This document shows positions 13,723 through 24,973 of a DNA stretch of 64,000 nucleotides, piece by piece. The notes under the pieces were generated by a model, which ran no database searches, was not told the DNA's origin, and saw nothing but the letters and a program-made list of their open reading frames with translations. The position numbers and the translations under genes were made by a program. Within the stretch, counting starts at the first letter, position 1. The number at the start of each line of letters is the position of its first letter. The stretch is from Petrolisthes cinctipes. Taxonomy: Eukaryota; Arthropoda; Malacostraca; Decapoda; Porcellanidae. The DNA lies in NCBI GenBank assembly GCA_033782935.1, contig JAWQEG010000470.1:2418001-2482000 (forward strand). The letters are read 5' to 3'.

Positions 13723-16700
13723 GGCTCAAAGCACCCGAAAATTCGATATTTTTGGGTCCCAGAAGCGATCTGTACATTCCTACTCTGTGTTAGAGTATTT
13801 TCAAAATACAGGCCCAAAACATGCTGAAAATCGATATTTTAGGTGCCCAAAGTCAATATATGTATGCATCTTCTGTACCCGTTTATATCTCAAATTCAGG
13901 CTCAAAACCCCCGAAAATTCGATATTTTTCGGTTCCAGAAGCAATCTGTACATACCTACTCAGTGCTAGAATATTTTCAAATTATAGGCCCAGAACATGC
14001 TAAAAATCGATATTTTGGGTGCCAAAAGTCGATATGTGCATGCATCTTCTGTACCCGTTTATATCTTAAATTCAGGCTCAAAACACTCTAAAATTCGATA
14101 ATTTTGGGTTCCAGAAGCAGTCTGCACATGCCTTCTCAGTGCTAGAATATTTTCAAGATGTAGGACCAAAACATACTCAAAATCGATATTTTGTGTGCCC
14201 AAAGTCGATATGTGCATGCATCTTCTGTACCCGTTTATATCTCAAATTCAGGCTAAAAACACCCGAAAATTCGATATTTTTGGGTCTCAGAAGCGATCTG
14301 TACATGCCTACTCCGTGTTAGAGTATTTTCAATATACAGGCCCAAAACATGCTGATAATCGATATTTTTGGTGCCCAAAGTTAATATGCGTATGCATCTT
14401 CTCTACCCGTTTATTTCCCAAATTCAGGCTTAAAACGCTCGAAATTTCGATATTTTTGTGTACCAGAAGCGACCTGTACATGCCTAGTCCGTGTTAGAGT
14501 ATTTTCAAAATGCAGGCCCAAAACATGCTCAAAATCGATATTTTAGGTGCAAAAAGTCGATATGTGCATGCATCTTCAGTACCCGTTTATATCTCAAATT
14601 CTGGCTCAAAACACCAGAAAATTCAACATTTTTGGGTCCCAGAAGCGATCTGTACATGCCTACTCCGTGTTAGAGTATTTTCAAAGTAGAGGCCCAAAAC
14701 ATGCTGAAAATCAATATTTTAGGTGCCCAAAGTGAATATGTGCATGCATCTTCTGTACCCGTTTATATCTCAAATTCAGGCTCAAAACTCCCGAAAATTC
14801 GATGTTTTGGGGTCCCAGAAGCGATCTGTACATGCCTACTCCGTGTTAGAGTATTTTCAATATACAGGCCCAAAACATGCTGAAAATCGATATTTTAGGT
14901 GCAAAAAGTCGATATGTGCATGCATCTTCTGTACCCGTTTATTTCCCAAATTCTGGCTCAAAATACCCGAAAATTCGATATTTTTGTGTAACAGAAGCGA
15001 TCTGTACATGCCTACTCCGTGATAGAGTATTTTCAAAATACAGGCCCAAAACATGCTAAAAATCGATATTTTAGGTGCCCAAAGTCGATATGTGCATGCA
15101 TCTTCTGAACCCGTTTATATCTCAAATTCAGGCTCATCACACACGAAAATTCGATATTTTTGTGTCCCAGAACTGATCTGTACATGCCTACTCCGTGGTA
15201 GAGTATTTTCAAAATACAAGCTCAAATTATGCCCAAAATCGATATTTTGGGTGCCCAAAGTTAATATGTGCATGCATCTTCTTTACCCGTTTATATCCCA
15301 AATTCAGGTTCAAAACACTCTAAAATTCGATATTTTTGGGTACCTTAAGCGATCTGTACATGCCTACTCCGTGTTAGAGTATTTTCAAAATACAGGCCCA
15401 AAACAAGCTCAAAATCGATATTTTAGGTGCAAAAAGTCGATATATGCATGCATCTTCTGTACCCGTTTATATCTCAAATTCAGGCTCAAAACACCCGAAA
15501 ATTCAACATTTTTGGGTCCCAGAAGCGATCTGTACATGCCTACTCAGTGCTAGAATGTTTTCAAAATATAGGCTCAAAACATGCTAAAAATCGATATTTT
15601 AGGTGTCCAAAGTCGATATGTGCATGCATCTTCTGTACCCGTTTATATCTCAAATTCAGGCTCAAAACTCCCGAAAATTCGATGTTTTTGGGTCCCAGAA
15701 GAGATCTGTACATGCCTTCTCCGTGTTAGAGTATTTTCATTATACAGGCCCAAAACATGCTGAAAATCGATATTTTAGGTGCCCAAAGTCGATATGTGCA
15801 TGCATCTTCTGTAAACGTTTATTTCCCAAATTCAGGTTTAAAACACTCGAAAATTCGAAATTTTTGGGTCACAGAAGCGATCTGTACATGTTTACTCAGT
15901 GCTAGAATGTTTTCAAAATATACGACCAAAACATGCTAAAAATCGATATTTTAGTTGCCCAATGTCGATATGTGCATGCATCTTCTGTACCCGTTTATAT
16001 CTCAAATTCAGGCTCAAAACACCCGAAAATTCGATATTTTTGTGTCCCAGAAGCGATCTGTACATGCCTACTCCGTGTTAGAGTATTTTCAAAATACAGG
16101 CGCAAATTATGCTCAAAATCGATATTTTGGGTGCCCAAAGTCAATATGTGCATGCATCTTCTTTACCCGTTTATATCCCAAATTCAGGTTGAAAACACTC
16201 TAAAATTCTATATTGTTGGGTTAAAGAAGCGATCTGTACATGCCTACTCAGTGCTAGAATATTTTCAAAATATAGGCTCAAAACATGCTAAAAATCGATA
16301 TTTTAGGTGTCCAAAGTCGATATGTGTATGCATCTTCAGTAACCGTTTATATCTCAAATTCAGGCTTAAAACACCCAAAAATCAATATTTTTTGGTCCCA
16401 GAAGCGATCTGTACATACCTACTCAGTGCTAGAATGTTTTCAAAATATATGTTCAAAACATGCTTTAAATCGATATTTTAGGTGTCTAAAGTCGATATGT
16501 GCATGAATCTTCTGTACCCTTTTATATCTCGAATTCAGGCTCAAAACACCCGAAAATTCGATATTTTTGGGTCCCAGAAGCGATCTGTACATGCCTACTC
16601 TGTGTTAGAGTATTTTAAAATTATAGGCCCAAAACATGATGAAAATCGATATTTTAGGTGCCCAAAGTCAATATATGTATGCATCATCTGTACCCGTTTA

Positions 16701-18119
16701 TATCCCAAATTCATGCTCAAAACACCCGAAAATTCGATATTTTTGGGTTCCAGAAGCGATCTGTACATACCTACTCAGTGCTAGAATATTTTCAAAATAT
16801 AAGCCCAGAACATGCTGAAAATCGATATTTTGGGTGCCAAAACTCGATATGTGCATACATCTTCTGTACCCGTTTATATCTTAAATTCAGGCTCAAAACA
16901 CTCGAAAATTCGATATTTTTGGATCCTAGAAGCGATCTGTACATGACTACTCCGTGTTAGAGTATTTTCAAAATACAGGCCAAAAACATGCTCAAAATCG
17001 ATATTTTGGGTGCCCAAAGTCGATATGTGCATGCATCTTCTGTACCCGTTTATATCTAAAATTCAGGCTCAAAACACCCCAAAATTCGAAATTTTAGGGT
17101 CCCACAAGCGATCTGTATATGCCTACTCCGTGGTAGAGTATTTTTAATATACAGGCCCAAAAGATGCTGAAAATCGATATTTTAGTTACCCAAAGTCAAT
17201 ATGTGTATGCATCTTCTGTACCCGTTTATATCCCAAATTCAGAGTCAAAACACCCGAAAATTCGATATTTTTGGGTCCCAGAAGCGATCTGTACATGCCT
17301 ACCTGGTGCTAGAATTTTTTAAATTTATGGGCCCAAATCATGCTAAAAATCGATATTTTAAGTGCCCAAAGTCGATATGTGCATGCATCTTCAGTACCCG
17401 TTTATATCTCAAATTCAGGCTCAAAACACCCGTAAATTCAATATTCTTTGGTCCCAGAAGCGATCTGAACATGCCTACTCAGTGCTAGAATGTTTTCAAA
17501 ATATAGGCTCAAAACATGCTAAAAATCGATATTTTAGGTGTCCAAACTCGATATGTGCATGCATCTTCTGTAGCCGTTTACATCCCAAATTCAGGTTTAA
17601 AACACTCTAAAATTCGATATTTTTGGGTCCCAGAAGCGATCTGTACATGCCTACTCTGTGTTAGAGTATTTTCAATATACAGGCCCAAAGCATGCTGAAA
17701 ATCGATATTTTAGGTGCCTTAAGTCAATATGGGTATGCATCTTCTGTAATCGTTTATATCTCAAATTCAGGCTCAAAACACCCAAAAATTAATATTTTTT
17801 TGTTTTAGAAGCGATCTGTACATACCTACTCAGTGCTAGAATGTTTTCAAAATATAGGCCCAAAACATGCTTAAAATCGATATTTTAGGTGTCTAAAGTC
17901 GATATGTGCATGAATCTTCTGTACCCGTTTATATCTTGAATTCAGGCTCGAAACACTCGAAAATTCGATATTTTTGGATCCCAGAAGCGATCTGTAAATG
18001 CCTACTCCGTGTTAGAGTATTTTCAAAATACAGGCCAAAAACATGCTCAAAATCGATATTTTGGGTGCCCAAAGTCTATATGTGCATGCATCTTCTGTAC
18101 CCGTTTATATCCAAAATTC

Positions 18120-18207
18120 AGGCTCAAAACACCCGAAAATTCGAAATTTTTGGGTCCCAGAAGCGATCTGTACATGCCTACTCCGTGTTAGAGTATTTTC
18201 AAAATAC
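18120..18207 (+). repeat. 88-bp half-unit 1 of the monomer
   Basis: This is the first of two homologous 88-bp halves. Signature words in order are AGGCTCAAAACA, GAAAATTCG (followed by a T-run and GGGTCCCA), GCGATCTGTACATGCCT and a variable 3' third. That 3' third carries the main subfamily differences: GTGTTAGAGTATTTTC against GTGCTAGAATGTTTTC. In most copies the T-run region holds a weak CENP-B-box-like word. The half aligns gap-free with the second half. Confidence 0.8.
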
Positions 18208-18295
18208 AGGCCCAAAACATGCTGAAAATCAATATTTTAGGTGCCCAAAGTCGATATGTGCATGCATCTTCTGTACCCGTTTATATCTCAAATTC
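18208..18295 (+). repeat. 88-bp half-unit 2 of the monomer
   Basis: This is the second half of the dimeric monomer. Signature words in order are AGGCCCAAAACATGCTGAAA, the ATCGATATTTTAGG region (ATCAATATT in this copy), GCCCAAAGTCGATATGTGCA, TGCATCTTCTGTACCCG and TTTATATCTCAAATTC. Against half 1 the consensus matches at about 59 of 88 positions by hand count, with no gap. Similarity is strongest in the first 60 bp (45 of 60) and weak in the last 28 (14 of 28). Confidence 0.8.
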
Positions 18296-21200
18296 AGGTT
18301 CAGAACACCCGAAAATTCGATATTTTTGGGTCCCAGAAGCGATCTGTACATGCCTACTCCGTGTTAGAGTATTTTCAATATACAGGCACAAATTATGCTG
18401 AAAATCGATATTTTAGGTGCCCAAAGTCAATATGTGTATGCATCTTCTGTACCCGTATATTTCCCAAATTCAGGCTCAAAACACCCGAAAATTCGATATT
18501 TTTGGGTCCCAGAAGCGATCTGTACATGCCTACTGAGTGCTAAAAAATATTGAAGTTATGGGGCCAAAACATGCTAAAAATCGATATTTTAAGTGCAAAA
18601 GGTCGATATGTTCATGCATCTTCTGTACCCGTTTATATCTCAAATTCAGGCTCAAAACACCGGAAAATTCGATATTTTTGGTTCCCAGAAGCGATCTGTA
18701 CATGCCTACTCCGTGTTAGAGTATTTTCAAAATACAGGCCCAAAACATGCTGGAAATCAATATTTTAGGTGCCCAAAGTCAATATGTGTATTCATCTTCT
18801 GTACCCGTTTATATCCCAAATTCAGGCTCAAAACCCTTGAAAATTCGATATTTTTGGGTCCCAGAAGCGATCTATATATGCCTACTCAGTGCTAGAATAT
18901 TTTCAAGATATACGACCAAAACATGCTAGAAATCGATATTTTAGGTGCCCAAAGTCAATATGTGCTTGCATCTTCTGTACCCGTTTATATCTCAAATTCA
19001 GGCTCAAAACACCCGAAAATTGGATATCTTTGTGTCCAAGAAGCGATCTGTACATGCCTACTCCGTGTTAGAGTATTTTCATAATACAGGCCCAAAACAT
19101 GCTTAAAATCGATATTTTAGGTGCCCAAAGTCGATATGTGCATGCATCTTCAGTACCCGTTTATATCTCAAATTCAGGCTCAAAACACCCGAAAATTCAA
19201 TATTTTTGGGTCCCAGAAGCGATCTGTACATGCCTACTCATTGCTGGAATGTTTTCAAAATATACGACCAAAACATGCTAAAAATCGATTTTTTAGGTGC
19301 CCACAGTCGATATGTGCATGCATCTTCTGTACCCGTTTATATCTCAAATTCAGGCTCAAAACACTCGAAAATTCGATATTTTTGGATCCCAGAAGCGATC
19401 CGTACATGACTACTCCGTGTTAGAGTATTTACAAAATACAGGCCAAAAACATGCTGAAAATCAATATTTTAGGTGCCCAAAGTCGATATGTGCATGCATC
19501 TTTTGTACCCGTTTATATCTCAAATTCAGGCTCAAAATACCCCAAAATTCGATATTTTTGGGTCCCAGAAGCGATCTGTACATGCCTACTCAGTGCTAGA
19601 ATTTTTTCAAAATATGGGCCCAAAACATGCTAAAATTCGATATTTTAAGTGCAAAAGGTCGATATGTTCATGCATCTTCTGTACCCGTTTATATCTCAAA
19701 TTCAGGCTCAAAACACCGGAAAATTCGATATTTTTTGTTCCCAGAAGCGATCTGTACATGCCTACTCCGTGTTAGAGTATTTTCAAAATACAGGCCCAAA
19801 ACATGCTGGAAATCAATATTTTAGGTGCCCAAAGTCAATATGTGTATTCATCTTCTGTACCCGTTTATATCCCAAATTCAGGCTCAAAACCCTTGAAAAT
19901 TCGATATTTTTGGGTCCCAGAAGCGATCTGTACATGCCTAATCAGTGCTGGAATATTTTCAAAATATAGGCTCAAAACATGCTAAAAATCAATATTTTAG
20001 GTGTCCAAAGTCGATATGTGAATGCATCTTCTGTACCCGTTTACATCCCAAATTCAAATTTAAAACACTTTAAAATTCGATATTTTTGGGTTCCAGAAGC
20101 AGTGTGCACATGCCTTCTCAGTGCTAGAATATTTTCAAAATGTAGGCCCAAAACATGCTCAAAATCGTTATTTTGTGTGCCCAAAATCGATATGTGCATG
20201 CATCTTCTGTACCCGTTTATATCTCAAATTCAGGCTAAAAACACCCGAAAATTCGATATTTTTGGGTCCCAGAAGCGATCTGTACATGCCTACTCTGTGT
20301 TAGAGTATTTTCAATATACAGGCCCAAAACATGCTGAAAATCGATATTTTAGGTCCCCAAAGTTAATATGTGTATGCATCTTCTGTACCCGTTTATTTCC
20401 CAAATTCAGGCTCAAAACACTCGAAATTCCGATATTTTTGTTTACCAGAAGCGATCTGTACATGCCTACTCCGTGTTAGTTTTTTCAAAATACAGGCACA
20501 GAACATGCTGAAAATCAATATTTTGGGTGCCAAAAGTCGATATGTGCATGCATCTTCTGTACCCGTTTATATCTTAAATTCAGGCTCAAAACACTCGAAA
20601 ATTCGATATTTTTGGGTCCCAGAAGCGATCTGTACATGACTACTCCGTGTGAGAGTATTTTCAAAATATACGCCAAAAACATGCTCATAAGCGATATTTT
20701 GGGTGCCCAAAGTCGATATGTGCATGCATCTTTTGTACCCGTTTATATATCAAATTCAGGCTCAAAACACCCGTAAATTCAATATTTTCGGGTCCCAGAA
20801 GCGATCTGTACATGCCTACTTAGTGCTAGAATATTTTCAAGATATGGGCCCAAAACATGGTAAAAATCGATATTTTAAGTGCCCAAAGTCGATATGTGCA
20901 TGCATCTTCAGTACCCGTTTATATCTCAAATTCAAGCTCAAAACACCCGTAAATTCAATATTCTTGGGTCCCAGAAGCGATCTGAATATGCCTACTCAGT
21001 GCTAGAATATTTTCAAAATATAGGCTCAAAACATGCTAAAAATCAATATTTTAGGTGTCCAAACTCGATATGTGCATGCATCTTCTGTACCCGTTTACAT
21101 CCCAAATTCACGTTTAAAACACTCTAAAATTCGATATTTTTGGGTCCCAGAAGCCATCTGTACATGCCTACTCTGTGTTAGAGTATTTTCAATATACAGG

Positions 21201-22859
21201 CCGAAATCATGCTGAAAATCGATATTTTAGGTGCCCAAAGTTAATATGTGTATGCATCTTCTGTACCCGTTTATTTCCCAAATTCAGGCTTAAAACACTC
21301 GAAATTTCGATATTTTTGTGTACCAGAAGCGTTCTGTACATGCCTACTCCGTGTTAGAGTATTTTCAAAATACAGGCCCAAAACATGCTCAAAATCGATA
21401 TTTTAGGTGCAAAAAGTCGATATGTGCATACATCTTCTGTACCCGTTTATATCTCAAATTCAGGCTTAAAACAACCGAAAATTCTATATTTTTGGGTCCC
21501 AGAAGCGATCTGTACATGCCTACTCTGTGTTAGAGTATGTTTAAAATACAGTCCCAAAACATGCTGAAAATCAATATTTTAGGTGCCTAAAGTCAATATG
21601 GGTATGCATCTTCTGTACCCGTTTATATCTCAAATTCAGGTTCAGAACACTCGAAAATTCGATATTTTTGGGTCCCAGAAGCGATCTGTACATTCTTACT
21701 CCGTGTTAGAGTATTTTCAATATACAGGCCCAAAACATGCTTAAAATCGATATTTTAGGTGCCCAAAGTTAATATATGTATGCATCTTCTGTACTCGTTT
21801 ATTTCCCAAATTCAGGCTCAAAACACTCGAAAATTCGATATTTTTGGGTCACAGAAGCGATCTGTACATGCCTACTCCTTGCTAGAATGTTTTCAAGATA
21901 CAGACCAAAAACATAATCAAAATCGATATTTTAGGTGCAAAAAGTCGATATGTGCATGCATCTTCAGTACCCGTTTATATCTCAAATTCAGGCTCAAAAT
22001 ACCCGAAAATTCAACATTTTTGGGTCCCAGAAGCGATCTGTACATGCCTACTCAGTGCTAGAATTTTTTCAAAATATAGGCTCAAAACATGCTAAAAATC
22101 GATATTTAATGTGTCCAAAGTCGATATGTGCATGCATCTTCTGTACCCGTTTATATCTTAAATTCAGGGTCAAAACACCGAAAATTCGATGTTTCTGGGT
22201 CCCATAAGCAATCTGTACATGCCTACTCAGTGCTAGAATGTTTTCAAGATGCAGGCCCAAAACATGTTACAAATCAATATTTTAGGTGTCCAAAGTCGAT
22301 ATGTTCATTCATCTTCAGTACCTGTTTGTATCTCAAATTCAGGCTCAAAACACCTGAAAATTCGATATTTTTGGGTTCCAGAAGCGATCTGTACATACCT
22401 ACTCAGTGCTAGAATATTTTCAAAATATAGGCCCAGAACATGCTGAAAATCGATATTTTGGGTGCCAAAAGTCGAAATGGGCATGCATCTTCTGTACCCG
22501 TTTATATCTTAAATTCAGGCTCAAAAAACTCGAAAATTCGATATTTTTGGGTCCCAGAAGCGATCTGTACATGACTACTCCGTGTTAGAGTATTTTCAAA
22601 ATACAGGCCAAAAACATGCTCAAAATCGATATTTTTGGTGCCAAAAGTCGATATGTGCATGCATCTTCTGTACCCGTTTATATCACAAATTCAAGCTCAA
22701 AACACCCGAAAATTCGAAATTTTTGGGTTCCAGAAGTGATCTGTATATGCCTACTCCGTGGTAGAGTATTTTCAATATACAGGCCCAAAACATGCTAAAA
22801 ATCGATATTTTAGGTGCCCAAAGTCAATATGTGTATGCATATTCTGTACCCGTTTATAT

Positions 22860-23916
22860 CCCAAATTCAGGCTCAAAACACCCGAAAATTCGATATTTTT
22901 GGGTCCCAGAAGCGATCTGTACATGCCTACTCAGTGCTAGAATGTTTTCAAAATATAGGCTCAAAACATGATAAAAATCGATATTTAATGTTTCCAATGT
23001 CGATATGTGCATGCATATTCTGTACCCGTTAATATCTCAAATTCCGGCTCAAAACACCAGAAAATTCGATATATTTGGGTCCCAGAAGCAATCTGTACAT
23101 GCCTACTCAGTGCTAGAATTTTTTCAAAATATGTGACCAAAACATGCTACAAATCGATATTTTAGGTGCCCAAAGTCAATATGTGCATGCATCTTCTGTA
23201 CCCGTTTATATCTCAAATTCAGGCTCAAAACACCCGAAAATCAATATTTTTTTTGTCCCAGAAGGGATCTGTGCATGCCTACTCAGTGCTAGAATGTTTT
23301 CAAAATATAGGCTAAAAAACATGTTAAAAATCAATATTTTAGGTGTCCAAAGTCGATATGTTCATGCATCTTCAGTACCCGTTTGTATCTCAAATTCAGG
23401 CTCAAAACACCCTAAAATTCGACATTTTTGGGTCCCAGAAGTGATCTGCACATGCCTACTCAGTGCTAGAATGTTTTCAAAATATACGCCCAAAACATGC
23501 TAAAAATCGATATTTTAGGTGCAAAAAGTCGATATGTGAATGCGTCTTCTGTACCCGTTTATATCTCAAATTCAGGCTCAAAACACACGAGAATTCGATA
23601 TTTTTGTGTCCCAGAAGCGATCTGTACATGCCTACTCCGTATTAGAGTATTTTCAAAATACAAACTCAAAATATGCTCAAAATTGATATTTTGGGTGCCC
23701 AAAGTCAATATGTGCATGCATCTTCTTTACCCGTTTATATCCCAAATTCAGGTTCAAAACACTCTAAAATTCGATATTTTTGGGTTCCAGAAGCGATCTG
23801 TACATGCCTACTCAGTGCTAGAATATTTTCAAAATGTAGGCCCAAAACATGCTAAAAATCGATATTTTGGGTGCCCAAAGTCGATATGTGTATACATATT
23901 CTGTACCCGTTTATAT
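22860..23916 (+). repeat. Left copy of a six-monomer tandem duplication (unit 1,057 bp)
   Basis: This segment is followed immediately by a near-identical copy at 23,917-24,973. Shared private variants include the eight-T run in CAATATTTTTTTTGTCCC, CTAAAAAACATGTT and GTGAATGCGTCTTCTG. The first part also matches block A at about 11.25-11.91 kb, which has only one copy. Confidence 0.9.
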
Positions 23917-24973
23917 CCCAAATTCAGGCTCAAAACACCCGAAAATTCGATATTTTTGGGTCCCAGAAGCGATCTGTACATGCCTACTCAGTGCTAGAAT
24001 GTTTTCAAAATATAGGCTCAAAACATGATAAAAATCGATATTTAATGTTTCCAAAGTCGATATGTGCATGCATATTCTGTACCCGTTAATATCCCAAATT
24101 CCGGCTCAAAACACCCGAAAATTCGATATATTTGGGTCCCAGAAGCAATCTGTACATACCTACTCAGTGCTAGAATTTTTTCAAAATATGTGCCCAAAAC
24201 ATGCTACAAATCGATATTTTAGGTGCCCAAAGTCAATATGTGCATGCATCTTCTGTACCCGTTTATATCTCAAATTCAGGCTCAAAACACCCGAAAATCA
24301 ATATTTTTTTTGTCCCAGAAGGGATCTGTGCATGCCTACTCAGTGCTAGAATGTTTTCAAAATATAGGCTAAAAAACATGTTAAAAATCAATATTTTAGG
24401 TGTCCAAAGTCGATATGTTCATGCATCTTCAGTACCCGTTTGTATCTCAAATTCAGGCTCAAAACACCCTAAAATTCGACATTTTTGGGTCCCAGAAGTG
24501 ATCTGTACATGCCTACTCAGTGCTAGAATGTTTTCAAAATATACGCCCAAAACATGCTAAAAATCGATATTTTAGGTGCAAAAAGTCGATATGTGAATGC
24601 GTCTTCTGTACCCGTTTATATCTCAAATTCAGGCTCAAAACACACGAAAATTCGATATTTTTGTGTCCCAGAAGCGATCTGTACATGCCTACTCCGTATT
24701 AGAGTATTTTCAAAATACAAACTCAAAATATGCTCAAAATTGTTATTTTGGGTGCCCAAAGTCAATATGTGCATGCATCTTCTTTACCCGTTTATATCCC
24801 AAATTCAGGTTCAAAACACTCTAAAATTCGATATTTTTGGGTTCCAGAAGCGATCTGTACATGCCTACTCAGTGCTAGAATATTTTCAAAATGTAGGCCC
24901 AAAACATGCTAAAAATCGATATTTTGGGTGCCCAAAGTCGATATGTGTATGCATCTTCTGTACCCGTTTATAT
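23917..24973 (+). repeat. Right copy of the six-monomer tandem duplication
   Basis: The offset to the left copy is 1,057 bp throughout (6 x 176 + 1). Only a few single-base differences were noticed, such as GAGAATTCG at 23,589 against GAAAATTCG here, and AAATTGATATT against AAATTGTTATT. Similarity fades just past the right end, where the next monomer changes to the TTCAAGATATGGG form. Confidence 0.9.

Larger units (their letters stand above)
18120..18295 (+). repeat. Representative 176-bp monomer (near consensus)
   Basis: This unit is offered as a reference for phase. It begins AGGCTCAAAACACCCGAAAA and ends TTTATATCTCAAATTC, and the next unit starts at 18296. By eye it differs from the majority sequence at about two sites: CGAAAT in place of CGATAT in the first half, and CAATAT in place of CGATAT in the second half. 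The choice of starting base is arbitrary; I placed it so that the two internal half-units both begin with AGGC. The second half carries the stretch GTCGATATGTGCATGCATCT, which contains the 8-bp palindrome TGCATGCA. Confidence 0.93.
13723..23520 (+). repeat. Block B: second copy of the large segmental duplication
   Basis: This is the partner of block A. It matches A segment by segment with scattered single-base differences and whole-monomer gains or losses. It lacks three monomers seen in A at about 1.83-2.37 kb. It has about 1,055 bp (six monomers) at roughly 16.96-18.01 kb with no direct counterpart in A. It lacks the internal duplication that occupies 6.6-9.3 kb in A. The right end continues straight into a six-monomer tandem duplication. 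Confidence 0.9.

Noticed and set aside
18208..18295. Further 22-bp sub-repeat inside the 88-bp half (two TCGATAT words 22 bp apart)
   Set aside because: Only a 6-7-bp word repeats; neighbouring bases do not align at that spacing and other words repeat at different spacings.
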